From assembly GCA_900769665.1 (NCBI GenBank), contig CAAGHL010000029.1, positions 1 to 45,985 on the forward strand: a stretch of 45,985 bases of DNA, written 5' to 3'. The DNA is from Clostridia bacterium (lineage in GTDB: Bacteria; Bacillota; Clostridia; Christensenellales; CAG-314). The notes under the pieces were generated by a model. The model saw only the letters and a program-made list of their open reading frames with translations. It searched no databases and was not told the origin of the DNA. This document shows, piece by piece, positions 26,999 through 35,358 of this stretch; the stretch's first letter is position 1; each line of letters opens with the position of its first letter. Position numbers and translations under genes: made by a program.

Positions 26999-27002
26999 AA
27001 TA

Positions 27003-27242
27003 TTAGAACAAAAACGGTCTGATGCCGAACAACACGCAAATAATGTCCAAAACCCAGCCGATACCAAGTCCGTAGAATATCCAAAGGAAACCTACAACTG
27101 CCTTCAAAACGTTGTGCTGAGCCAAACCGTCGACGAAACGTGCGATACCGTAGACAAAATCCGCAAAGATAACCAAGATAACGCGAACGATCCAAGGCAA
27201 AGCCATGATCGCGTTGGCAAAACTGCCTTTCTTTTTAGCCAT
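27003..27242 (-). CDS. Small membrane protein of unknown function
   Basis: 79 residues from the ATG at 27242, preceded by GGAGG seven bases upstream and a promoter at 27303-27331. Basic start MAKKKG, then two hydrophobic segments (about 14-32 and 45-75) with several Gly residues (YGLGIGWVLD) . It resembles small clostridial membrane proteins, and distantly the Pmp3/YqaE proteolipids, but I do not make that assignment. It converges on sigK. Confidence 0.75.
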   Translation of the reverse strand: MAKKKGSFANAIMALPWIVRVILVIFADFVYGIARFVDGLAQHNVLKAVVGFLWIFYGLGIGWVLDIICVLFGIRPFLF

Positions 27243-27302
27243 AATCAAACCTCCAAAAGTAGTTTTGGTCGACTTCCCGTTCTCTACGCCGACAACAATA
27301 AT

Positions 27303-27331
27303 AGTATACTACAACGAGGCATTTTTTGCAA
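27303..27331 (-). promoter_or_regulatory. Sigma-A-like promoter for the small membrane protein
   Basis: Minus strand TTGCAA, 17 bases, TATACT, overlapping the ATG-distal end of the GH3 gene region. Confidence 0.75.
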
Positions 27332-27334
27332 CCC

Positions 27335-30300
27335 TTATCCTGCGATTTCCGTGAGATTCTGAGCAAGTTTTTTATTTTTGCGGTAATTCAAAAATGCCAA
27401 TACTGCAAGTGCCACTCCGCACCCGACAATTACTCCGTCAAACACGTACAGCACTACCTTCCACCACTCGAATACTTGCGACTTGGTCCCTATTACCGTG
27501 GACAAATCTAAGCCTGTCGCCACCTTGCTGACGTACTTTGTTTCCAAGTAGCAATACAAAATGTGCTTGCTCGATTCGTGCAAAGCCTTGATTGTAGTTG
27601 CACTCTTCAAGTCGCCGTAGTATCGTTCATTGCCGTTGGGGTCGAGCATCAAATCGTTGCCTGCGCGGATACATTCGTCTGCGTCGTGGGTAACGCTTCC
27701 GTTGTAGTAGTCGGTGATTACCGCGCCTTTGAAGCCCCACTCGCCACGCAACACCGCCGTATTAAGCGCATAGCTTGCCGAGGCACGCACGGTACCTACA
27801 CGACCGTAACTAGTCATGATAGCGTTTGCACCGCCACGTTTTACCGCCATTTCGTAAGGTTTCAGGTAAATTTCGCGCAAGGCCTGCTCGCTGCAAAATT
27901 GATACATGCTTGTGCGCCCTTCCTCGTTTTCGTTAAGCACAAAGTGCTTTATCCAACAGTAAACGCCCTTTTCCTTGCAACCGTACACCGTGTACGCCGT
28001 CATAATGCCGCTAAGCACGGGGTCTTCGCTGTAATACTCGAAGTTGCGCCCGTTAAGCACGTTGCGATGTATGTTTGCGCCCGGTCCGTATATGCCGTCT
28101 ACGCCCAATGCGTTGGCTTCTTCACCTATGCCGTGGCCGAATTTATAGCTGATTTTCCAGTCCCAAGTCGAGCCGATAAGCGTTTCGCACGGGAAGTTGG
28201 TACAAGCTTTCAATTCACCGCCCATTGTGACGTTGGCATTAAATCCGCTCGGTCCGTCCTTATCCACGGCTCGTGGTTTGCCGATTTCTTCCAAATCGAT
28301 TGTACCGAAACCGCCCTTTGCCGTAAGCATAGCCATTGCGTACACGCTAAGTTGGCTGACAAGCTCGTCCCAACGAGGGTCGTCGTAGTCCACAAGTGCG
28401 TACTGTTCCTTGCCGTCTTCGCCGAGTATCGGGTTGCCGTTGTCGTCCTTTACAACGTAGATGAAGTCCAACAGTTTGTGGTTAGTGTCGGTGCTGTCCG
28501 TCTTGGGCGCAACGTCGCTGTCGTTGATACGAGGCGTGCATGCGACGTAACTGCTTTCGGCAAACTCTTCCGTCATCGCACCGAAACCAGAGTCATACAC
28601 GGGGAAAGTTTCGGCAAAGTTTTTGCGCGACATCTCGATGTAGCCGTAGGGCGTGTCCTTACCGTCCACCGAATACGCCGTAAGTTGCGTGTTTAGCGAC
28701 GGTTCCTCACGAGCGGATGTCGCACCGCTGACAGCGTTTGTGTAGTTGGTAAAACGATTTGTCACGGCGTTGCCGGTAACGGGGTCTTTGTCCAACTTGT
28801 AGCCTTCGTCCTGCACTTTGTAGGTTATCTCCGCCGACTGCAAACTGCCTTCGGCAAGCGTTGCGACGGTGTGTGCGTTTGTGCGCAAGCTAAGGATGTA
28901 GTCGCCTCCTTCCAACTCGTAACCCATAAAGCCGTTGTTGTTTACGTCGTAGCAATCGTAACTTGCAAAGTCGCAAACGTCCGCTTCCAACGTAACAACC
29001 TCACCTTCGCCCGGTTGCAACAAACCCGTCTTGGCAAAGGCAACTAGTTTTACGGCAGTTTTTTCCACTCCGCCCGATGTGTACGGCGCAGTAAGGTACA
29101 GTTGCACCACGTCCTTGCCTGCGTACTTTTCGCCGATGTTTTTGACAAACACCTTGATTTTGATTTTATCCGTCGGCTTCAACAAGCTTTGACGAGGCAA
29201 GGATATTTCCTCGATTTCCCAACTGAAATCGGTGTAACTCAGTCCATAGCCGAAAGGAAACTGCACGACTTCGTTATATCCTCCGCTAATGCCCCACTTA
29301 TTCTTGGCAAAGTCGCTGTCCCAAAAACCTTCCTTGTCGGCGGTTTCGTACCAGTAGTAGCCTTCGTAGATGCCCTCGGCGTAGGTGGAAATACTCACCT
29401 TGTCGCTACCCTTGGCTTTTACAACGTGACTGCCATCTTTACCTGCGTTTGCCCAAGCCGCTGCAGTTGTCAGGTCATACGCCCAAGTGTCAACGGTACG
29501 TCCGCTAAACGTAGCTTCGCCTTTCAACAATTTGCCTAGCGCAGGCGAGCCCTTTGTGCCGGGCGCATACATTGCAATTGCCGCGTCGATTTTGTCGTTG
29601 TCGACAAAGCCTGCTTCCATCACGTTGGTAGTATTAAACACTACAATCACCTTGTCGAAGTTTGCCGTAACTTTGTCTATCATCACTTCTTCCAAGGCGG
29701 TAAGTTGTTGGTAAAGGCGAGATTTGTCTTTTTTGTTGTTCATTTGCAGTTGGTAGCGCGGCAAATCGCCCGTTTCGCCGCCTTTGCGCCCAAACACAAT
29801 CAACGCCGTGTCGGAAAACTGCTTAGCTTGTTGCATGCGTTCCGTCGTATACCAACTTTCGTCGGCTTCGGGCAGTTTGTAGTCGTTCCACCCTTGCCGT
29901 TCATAGTTCCAATCGTTGTTGTACGCCGTTGCCAAATCCTCGTTTATCCTAACGCCCGATTGGCGCAAACCCTCGTACAACGTCACGATGCCTTCGTCAG
30001 TACCGCCGCCGCTACCTGCTCCTTGATGTACAAAACCGTAGTCGTCGCCTGCGTAACCGAAGACGTTTACCTTGTACTCGCCGTTTTGGTCTGGCAAAAG
30101 CGGCAAAGCGTTGTTTTGGTTTTTCAGCAACGTCATACCGTCGGTGGCGATTTCCACACACAACTCGGCGTTGTTTTTGGCGGCTTCCTCGCTCTTCTTA
30201 GGGTCGGTAACAATGCCCGATCCGCACAGCGCAAGGGTGATAATACCGCTGAAAGTGTATAGCACAAAGTTGACAAACAGCAACACCACCAACACAAAGC

Positions 30301-30481
30301 CGATCAAAGCGTATTTTACGCCCAAACGCTTACCGCCGACAAAAAATCCCTCGGCGGCGGCTGCCTTTTTGCGAGTAACGGCAAGTATCACTACCGCCGC
30401 GACAATGCCCAACAAGGCAACCGCAGTGATGACGATAAACGCCAAATTGCTTTTGATGAAGTCCAGTAATATGGGATTCAT
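27335..30481 (-). CDS. Membrane-anchored GH3 glycosidase with permuted domain order
   Basis: 1048 residues. Two N-terminal hydrophobic segments (about 12-34 and 54-84) and one C-terminal segment (about 1010-1033) anchor it in the membrane. The GH3 C-terminal (alpha/beta sandwich) domain comes first (NVFGYAGDDYG, GAGSGGG), then a fibronectin III-like domain beginning near FPFGYGLSYT (about 410), and only then the GH3 TIM-barrel, with KHFVLNENE and the catalytic nucleophile Asp in VITDYY (about D924). This reversed order is known for some Ruminococcus and Butyrivibrio beta-glucosidases. Expected activity is exo-acting beta-glycosidase at the cell surface; the linkage is unknown. GGAGG four bases before the ATG. 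Confidence 0.9.
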   Translation of the reverse strand: MNPILLDFIKSNLAFIVITAVALLGIVAAVVILAVTRKKAAAAEGFFVGGKRLGVKYALIGFVLVVLLFVNFVLYTFSGIITLALCGSGIVTDPKKSEEAAKNNAELCVEIATDGMTLLKNQNNALPLLPDQNGEYKVNVFGYAGDDYGFVHQGAGSGGGTDEGIVTLYEGLRQSGVRINEDLATAYNNDWNYERQGWNDYKLPEADESWYTTERMQQAKQFSDTALIVFGRKGGETGDLPRYQLQMNNKKDKSRLYQQLTALEEVMIDKVTANFDKVIVVFNTTNVMEAGFVDNDKIDAAIAMYAPGTKGSPALGKLLKGEATFSGRTVDTWAYDLTTAAAWANAGKDGSHVVKAKGSDKVSISTYAEGIYEGYYWYETADKEGFWDSDFAKNKWGISGGYNEVVQFPFGYGLSYTDFSWEIEEISLPRQSLLKPTDKIKIKVFVKNIGEKYAGKDVVQLYLTAPYTSGGVEKTAVKLVAFAKTGLLQPGEGEVVTLEADVCDFASYDCYDVNNNGFMGYELEGGDYILSLRTNAHTVATLAEGSLQSAEITYKVQDEGYKLDKDPVTGNAVTNRFTNYTNAVSGATSAREEPSLNTQLTAYSVDGKDTPYGYIEMSRKNFAETFPVYDSGFGAMTEEFAESSYVACTPRINDSDVAPKTDSTDTNHKLLDFIYVVKDDNGNPILGEDGKEQYALVDYDDPRWDELVSQLSVYAMAMLTAKGGFGTIDLEEIGKPRAVDKDGPSGFNANVTMGGELKACTNFPCETLIGSTWDWKISYKFGHGIGEEANALGVDGIYGPGANIHRNVLNGRNFEYYSEDPVLSGIMTAYTVYGCKEKGVYCWIKHFVLNENEEGRTSMYQFCSEQALREIYLKPYEMAVKRGGANAIMTSYGRVGTVRASASYALNTAVLRGEWGFKGAVITDYYNGSVTHDADECIRAGNDLMLDPNGNERYYGDLKSATTIKALHESSKHILYCYLETKYVSKVATGLDLSTVIGTKSQVFEWWKVVLYVFDGVIVGCGVALAVLAFLNYRKNKKLAQNLTEIAG

Positions 30482-30785
30482 AATACCTCCGTTTCATTGG
30501 TCGTCGACGGTTGGTCGGCGGTATCGAGTGCGACACACAACACGGCAATGCCGTCGCACTACAATGCCCCTCGCAACGAAATTTTGTCCAATTACCGCAC
30601 ATGGCGTTGCAATGTCGGTATGTGACAATACACAACACGCTTTTGCCCTCAACCGCTCAAACGACCGTTTAGCACACAAAGCCATAACTCAATTACTGTT
30701 ATGGCTTTGTGGAATTGCATTGTTTGGCTTCACGTCGCCCTACACTTTTGTGCACGGCAATGCAAAGCCGCATTGCAAACAGTTG
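30482..30785. other. Intergenic region between GH3 and the lipoprotein gene
   Basis: No gene. It contains the lipoprotein terminator (30678-30708) and otherwise unremarkable sequence. No clear promoter for the GH3 gene was found. Confidence 0.5.
30678..30708 (-). terminator. Terminator of the leucine-rich lipoprotein gene
   Basis: An 11-bp perfect stem AAAGCCATAAC/GTTATGGCTTT with a nine-base loop. The U-run is short, so termination may be partial and allow some readthrough into GH3. Confidence 0.65.
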
Positions 30786-31901
30786 TTAGTTGTGTTTGTA
30801 GTAGTACTCGCCCAAACGTGTGGGTTCACCTTCCTTTTGCTCAGAACTCGGGTGCATCAACATTTGCAGTTGATTGCCTTCCATTGTCACTGCGTCGCCC
30901 TCGGTAGCCTCGGCGTCCGTCGTGCGGAACCATCCGTCGGTTACGGCGAAAGTAACGCTAGTCACTTCGCGGCAAAGGTAAAACGCATTGGAACCGAGGA
31001 ACTTGAAGTTTGCGCCGAAATTCCACTCGCCCTTGAGTTTTACGCAGTAGTAGAACGCTTCCTTGCCGAGATACTCCAAGTTGGCAGGAACGTTGCCGTT
31101 GCTGAAGTAGAACGCCGCCCAGAATGCGTTGTCGTCGATTCGTTTCAAGCTGTCAGGGAACATAAGTTCGCGAATTGCTGTGCAACTGAAGAACGCGCCG
31201 TCGCCGATTTCTTCCAAAGTCGTGCCAAGCTCGACGGTAACCAACTTGGTACAAGCTCTAAGGAAACCTGCCGGCAACACTTTTTGTCCCTCGGGTACGC
31301 GGAAGTAGCTCATACCGCATTCCATGAAGATTTCAATGCCGCTTTCGTCGGTGTTGAACGGACCTTCCATCACAACGCCGCTAAGTTGTGTCAGTCCTGC
31401 AAACGCTTTTTTGCCGATTACGGTAATGCTTTTGGGGATAAACACGTTGCGAATTACGGAAATAGCTTCCTTTTTATCCACGCCGTCTTGGTTTTGCCAA
31501 GCAAACGCTTCTTCGGAGATTTCCGTCACGGGCAAACCGTTAAACTCCGAGGCTAACACCACCGACGTGCCGTCGCTACCTTCCTTCAAACCGGTTGCTA
31601 TGTAGTGTTTGCCGTCGTCGGACAGCTCGTAGTCGACGTTGTCGATGCCAAGCGGTTTATCCTTGTACTGTTCCGCAAGTTTTTCGGCGGCAGCCTTGTC
31701 GGCGTTGGCTTTGTCCAGCAACGCTTTGGTGTCCTTGGCTTCCTTTTCCGCCGCGGCAAGCTTGGTGTTGAGTTCTTCGATTTGTTGGTTGAGCTTGTCG
31801 ACTTCCTCTTGGCTTACGCCGCAAGCCGCCATTGCAAACATTGTTGCAACGATGACTAGGCTCAAAACAACTGCGAAAATGTTTTTTGCGAGTTTCTTCA
31901 T
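30786..31901 (-). CDS. BspA-like leucine-rich repeat lipoprotein with coiled coil
   Basis: 371 residues. A basic, hydrophobic signal (1-26) ends in MAAC with C27 as the lipid-attachment Cys; the -3 residue (Met) is atypical. Residues 30-80 form a Glu/Lys/Ala heptad coiled coil (VDKLNQQIEELNTKLAAAEK). From about 95 come LRR_5/BspA-type repeats with the recurring pattern AF...I..V.IP.S...IG..AF. Such surface proteins bind host or microbial ligands or act as scaffolds. Its promoter (32038-32066) has three direct repeats just upstream that match the motif at the adjacent two-component operon, so it is the likely target of the LytTR regulator. Confidence 0.88.
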   Translation of the reverse strand: MKKLAKNIFAVVLSLVIVATMFAMAACGVSQEEVDKLNQQIEELNTKLAAAEKEAKDTKALLDKANADKAAAEKLAEQYKDKPLGIDNVDYELSDDGKHYIATGLKEGSDGTSVVLASEFNGLPVTEISEEAFAWQNQDGVDKKEAISVIRNVFIPKSITVIGKKAFAGLTQLSGVVMEGPFNTDESGIEIFMECGMSYFRVPEGQKVLPAGFLRACTKLVTVELGTTLEEIGDGAFFSCTAIRELMFPDSLKRIDDNAFWAAFYFSNGNVPANLEYLGKEAFYYCVKLKGEWNFGANFKFLGSNAFYLCREVTSVTFAVTDGWFRTTDAEATEGDAVTMEGNQLQMLMHPSSEQKEGEPTRLGEYYYKHN

Positions 31902-32037
31902 ACTATATCCTCCCGATATTTATAACAAAGCCGTTGCGGCTTATGTCCGAGTTGACAAGCTACCATACAATATGCCGAACATTGTCGGGTTGTGACAAAG
32001 TTGCAGTTTTAGGTAACATTTTTCGCTTTTCAACGCA

Positions 32038-32066
32038 AGTTTACACTACCAAAACTGCACCGTCAA
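32038..32066 (-). promoter_or_regulatory. Promoter of the leucine-rich lipoprotein gene
   Basis: Minus strand TTGACG, 17 bases, TAAACT. The weak -10 box fits an activator-dependent promoter. Predicted leader about 130 bases. Confidence 0.65.
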
Positions 32067-32075
32067 GGAGGTTTT

Positions 32076-32126
32076 CATAAGTCAAAAAAAAATCGTCATA
32101 AGTCAAAAACGGCCGTTATACGTCAA
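32076..32126 (-). promoter_or_regulatory. Three LytTR-type direct repeats upstream of the lipoprotein promoter
   Basis: CATAAGTCAA at 32076 and 32097, TATACGTCAA at 32117: start-to-start spacings of 21 and 20 bases, close to two DNA turns, the arrangement LytTR regulators bind. The first repeat ends about ten bases from the -35 box. Confidence 0.7.
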
Positions 32127-32240
32127 CAAAGCTCTATATCTTTACATAAGTTGCTATAAAGAATACGGCATGCGATATGTCGTCGGAAGCGATGGAAAGA
32201 CCATTCGCAAGGTTGATATCAATTGACTAAATTAATAAAA

Positions 32241-32280
32241 AAAGCGCTTAAAAGTAACAAAATTTCCCTTCAAGTGCTTT
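32241..32280 (-). terminator. Terminator of the kinase/regulator operon
   Basis: Nine-pair stem AAAGCACTT/AAGCGCTTT (one G-U) with a 22-base loop, followed on the minus strand by seven U. It begins 21 bases after the kinase stop. Confidence 0.75.
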
Positions 32281-32301
32281 ATCAACGCCACCACCCAAAC
32301 G

Positions 32302-33666
32302 TCAATCGACATCGGAAGAGGACGAATCCAAAAATAACATATTAACACTAAACACACCATTGTCAGTGCCGATAACCAACTCACCGCCGTACTTTTCAAC
32401 CACCTCACGCATACTTTGCATACCATATCCGTGGTAGCCATCGGCTTGCTTGGTACTTTGCGGCAAACCGCCAACCCACTTCAATTCGACATCAAACCAA
32501 TTGCGAACGTCTACCGACGTCATTTGCCCGCGACGTTTGACGGACAGCGAAATTACCCGTTTATCCTCGGCAAGGGTGTTTACGGCGCGCAAAGCGTTGT
32601 CCAGCGCATTGCCGAACAACACGTATATATCCGACTCCTTCATAAACGTCAACGGCACACAGTTTACCGAGCAAGATAGCCGTACGTTTTGTTCGTTTGC
32701 CACAAGACTCTTTTCCGTCAGTATGATATCCAGTGCGTCGTTGCCAGTGCGAAAAGTGCCGTCGTAGATAGACACTGCATCCTCGATTTGTTTCAGCACT
32801 TCGTCGTCCACCACACCGCCGCGCCCGATTGTGCGTATTTGGTGCTTGAGGTCGTGGCACTTCATATTGATTAGGCGGATGTTTTCCTTGCTCATTGCGT
32901 ATTGCTCGCTTTCAAGTCGCCGTAAACGTTTTTCAATGTCAAGATCCTTTTCAAGCTGACGATACACCACCAATTTGAATTGTATGTACATCGACAACAC
33001 GCAACAAAATACGTTGTAGGCGTCCAACATCAGTACAGCATTTCGGTTGAAAGGTTGGTAGCAAGTATACGTGACTATACTGCTAAGCGCAATGTTACTT
33101 AGTGTAATTACAATCACAACCCACAACAAAGTCAAACTTTTCAATTCAAGAGGCTCGCCTTGCTTTATCCTACTACCGAAAAATATATACAGCACAAAAT
33201 ACACAAAAAAGTGACAACCGACAAATGCAACGAAAGTGGTCGTATTGGAGAAAATAGACAACGCACCGTTGGACACATACACATTGTCCGACGTGGCAAA
33301 AACAAACGCGATACCCATCACGCTGTAACAAGTAAAAGCAACGTGTTGTACAGTGTAACCCGCAATGGCACAAAAAACAATACTTTTCCAACTTTCGTCA
33401 AAACAAAACTTTATTGCAAGCACACTTGTCGCAAACATAACGAAAAACATCAACGCATTGTACCAAGCGCTGTAATCCAACACAGGAACAAACAAACTGA
33501 AACGCAACAACAACGCAACTACAAATATAACACGCAAAACAAAATAGGGCTTGCGTTTTAGCCGCAAGACAAACAATGTTTCGGCAAACATCAACTCGAT
33601 CATAAACACGGGTTTATACCAGAACAGTTGAGACGAAGTATCCCACCAACTCGACAAAACAGACAC
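32302..33666 (-). CDS. GHKL sensor histidine kinase, AgrC-like
   Basis: 454 residues. The N-terminal half has six to seven membrane segments (residues about 15-230). After a dimerisation coiled coil, the phosphoacceptor His is H271 in MKCHDLKHQ, and the ATP-binding N box FGNALDNAL is at 351-359, with G-x-G motifs in GYHGYGMQS. It lacks the usual D-x-G-x-G G1 box of standard kinases, as GHKL/AgrC-type members do. It starts at a GTG in the overlap TAGTG with the regulator stop, and GGAGG lies within the regulator's last codons, so the two are translationally coupled. No AgrB or peptide precursor is in the window, so its ligand is unknown. Confidence 0.9.
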   Translation of the reverse strand: MSVLSSWWDTSSQLFWYKPVFMIELMFAETLFVLRLKRKPYFVLRVIFVVALLLRFSLFVPVLDYSAWYNALMFFVMFATSVLAIKFCFDESWKSIVFCAIAGYTVQHVAFTCYSVMGIAFVFATSDNVYVSNGALSIFSNTTTFVAFVGCHFFVYFVLYIFFGSRIKQGEPLELKSLTLLWVVIVITLSNIALSSIVTYTCYQPFNRNAVLMLDAYNVFCCVLSMYIQFKLVVYRQLEKDLDIEKRLRRLESEQYAMSKENIRLINMKCHDLKHQIRTIGRGGVVDDEVLKQIEDAVSIYDGTFRTGNDALDIILTEKSLVANEQNVRLSCSVNCVPLTFMKESDIYVLFGNALDNALRAVNTLAEDKRVISLSVKRRGQMTSVDVRNWFDVELKWVGGLPQSTKQADGYHGYGMQSMREVVEKYGGELVIGTDNGVFSVNMLFLDSSSSDVD

Positions 33667-34382
33667 TACAAATTACCTCCAAAGTATTTTGTTAGAGTTT
33701 GTACAAATGCTTTTCGTTTTGACTGACTGATTCGCAGTATTGTGCCGTCGGACAAGTTGAGGTCGTACCCTTTTACGCCGTCGACGTAAGCAAGATTGAC
33801 CAAGTAACAGTAATTGCAACGGGCAAAAATAGCTGCAACGAGCGTTTGTTCGACTTGTTTCATACTGCCGTAAGTCGTGTAGTCACCTTTGGTCGTATGA
33901 TAAATGAGGTTGTGACCGATTACCTCGACGTAGACAATATCCCGTTGGTTTATCCAAATGTGTTCACCCTCTGATAGGACGCGCAACTTTTTGTCGTTGC
34001 CAATCAACTTTTTGACGGCTTTGTCCACCTTAAGTTTGAAGTCGTAGTAGGTGACTGGTTTGACAATGTAGTTAAATGCGTTGACGTCGTAGCTCTCTAC
34101 CGCAAACTTTGCCATGGTTGTTACAAACACAAGCAACACTTCGGCGTCGATTTCTCGCAACTTGCGTGCAACGGACATGCCGTCAGTGCCGGGCATGCAT
34201 ATGTCCATAAACACAATATCGTATTTACCTTTGCCGTAGTTAGCGAGGAAGTAATCTCCGTCGATGTAGGTCGTCACAGTTAAGTCGACGTTTTCCTCCG
34301 TGCTGTAATCGTGCAAATACCGAGCAAGCATGTCCCGACTCGCCTGCTCGTCTTCCACAATTGCAATCTTTATTTTAGACAT
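33666..34382 (-). CDS. LytTR-family response regulator
   Basis: 238 residues from the ATG at 34382 (GGAGG six bases upstream; the longer upstream frame is rejected). The receiver domain has the acidic pocket ED (10-11) and phosphoacceptor D60 in VFMDICMPGTDG, then VKPVTYYDFKLKVDKA. The C-terminal LytTR domain (about 130-238) includes EHIWINQRDIVYVEV and FARCNYCYLVNLAYV. It should bind direct repeats as a dimer and activate transcription after phosphorylation by the adjacent kinase. A 26-bp palindrome with the same motif overlaps its own promoter. Confidence 0.92.
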   Translation of the reverse strand: MSKIKIAIVEDEQASRDMLARYLHDYSTEENVDLTVTTYIDGDYFLANYGKGKYDIVFMDICMPGTDGMSVARKLREIDAEVLLVFVTTMAKFAVESYDVNAFNYIVKPVTYYDFKLKVDKAVKKLIGNDKKLRVLSEGEHIWINQRDIVYVEVIGHNLIYHTTKGDYTTYGSMKQVEQTLVAAIFARCNYCYLVNLAYVDGVKGYDLNLSDGTILRISQSKRKAFVQTLTKYFGGNL

Positions 34383-34548
34383 ACTCACCCTCCGTTTGAT
34401 TAGTATAAGAATGTAAGTTAGAAATAACGCGACTTTTATTGACGCTGATATACCCATCGTACAAAAAAGGTTAGCTGATCAACGACAAGTATTAGATAAA
34501 ATTTGCATTGCGTATGTCGAAAAAGCGGAGATAACCCTATTAGTTACC

Positions 34549-34577
34549 ATTATAAAATAAAAATCGACGTAAGTCAA
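34549..34577 (-). promoter_or_regulatory. Consensus promoter of the two-component operon
   Basis: Minus strand TTGACT, 17 bases, TATAAT. The -35 box is the inner part of the palindrome at 34566-34591. Predicted leader about 160 bases (34383-34542), in which I see no hairpin or other feature. Confidence 0.85.
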
Positions 34578-34591
34578 TATTGACTTACGTC
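34566..34591. promoter_or_regulatory. 26-bp perfect palindrome, probable LytTR operator
   Basis: GACGTAAGTCAA, TA, TTGACTTACGTC: every base is matched. Each half carries CGTAAGTCAA, one base from the CATAAGTCAA repeats at the lipoprotein gene. It covers the -35 box, suggesting autoregulation. Confidence 0.8.
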
Positions 34592-34722
34592 CAAATTTGC
34601 TTAACTTGCGCTATATAAAAATAATACAGATAATCTTTTTTGTTGTAATGGATATAGAAATGCGCTTTCGTCATAGCGATTTAGAAAAAACAAAACGAAC
34701 AAATTTTCACGCAATTGGAAGC

Positions 34723-35223
34723 TTACCCCTCTACGACTATTGTGCTTTTGTTGATTGAAGCAAGGTAACGCTTGAAGTCTTCTAGCGACAGCACTACCGT
34801 TGCGGTGTTGTCGCAGGGGTGAAACTTGACTTGCGGAGCGTTCCACACGTCCACGTCGATGAGTAGCGGCGCGCTGTACTTTTCCGTGTCTTCGTTGAGG
34901 AAGGCAAAGGGCGAAACACTGCCGCGATGCACGCCGAGGTCGGCAAATAGTTTTTCTTCGGTAGCAAACTCAAACTTTGCGCACCCGACATAGGCGGCTA
35001 AACCTCGCATTTGGGCGCGTTTGTAAAAGGGCAACACCACCATGTAGAAATTGTCGGATTTTTTGTCCTTGACGTACAGGCTTTTGCACCCGATGCAGTT
35101 GTCGACATGCACTATTTGCGCCGACTCGTCGGTGGTTACCACCGCAGGGTGGCGAAGAAGTTTGTAGGTGATATTAAGTTGGTCAAGGTAGTCGGTGACC
35201 TTGCGTATCAATTGTTCGGACAT
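34723..35223 (-). CDS. YbaK/ProX-type aminoacyl-tRNA deacylase
   Basis: 166 residues. The family motifs HPAVVTTDESA, KSLYVKDKKSDNFYMVVLP and GSVSPFAFLNE place it with ProX-type free-standing editing domains, which hydrolyse mischarged Ala-tRNA(Pro) or Cys-tRNA(Pro). The start at 35223 has no Shine-Dalgarno sequence; instead a promoter with its -10 box six bases before the ATG (35230-35258) predicts a leaderless mRNA. No proS lies nearby. Confidence 0.9.
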   Translation of the reverse strand: MSEQLIRKVTDYLDQLNITYKLLRHPAVVTTDESAQIVHVDNCIGCKSLYVKDKKSDNFYMVVLPFYKRAQMRGLAAYVGCAKFEFATEEKLFADLGVHRGSVSPFAFLNEDTEKYSAPLLIDVDVWNAPQVKFHPCDNTATVVLSLEDFKRYLASINKSTIVVEG

Positions 35224-35229
35224 AGTCCC

Positions 35230-35258
35230 ATTGTACAACAAATTGCGCCAAATTGCAA
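35230..35258 (-). promoter_or_regulatory. Promoter predicting a leaderless YbaK-like mRNA
   Basis: Minus strand TTGCAA, 17 bases, TACAAT, then six bases (GGGACT) and the ATG. Transcription would begin at or next to the A of ATG. Confidence 0.75.
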
Positions 35259-35282
35259 CAAACTACAATGCAAATTTGTTAG

Positions 35283-35358
35283 TTGTTAATTTAGCTATCA
35301 CTAACAACCTTGGATATACCCTTTTCGATTGTTTTGCGTGAAAGTTCGCTTTGTGTGC
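35283..35358 (-). repeat. Degenerate MITE right-end fragment abutting the cwlD stop
   Basis: Reads TTGTTAATTTAGCTATCACT and on, matching the inverted right terminal repeat, then CTAACAACC and GTGAAAGTTCGCTTTGTG. It ends at the cwlD stop codon (35359-35361), perhaps supplying its 3' end. Confidence 0.7.

Noticed and set aside
32017..32226. A plus-strand open frame after AAGGAGG that could encode a signal peptide for the kinase
   Set aside because: No usable start codon follows the AAGGAGG (only ATA); the first ATG is at 32170, leaving 18 residues with no ribosome site. The stretch is better explained as the LytTR operator and the lipoprotein promoter.
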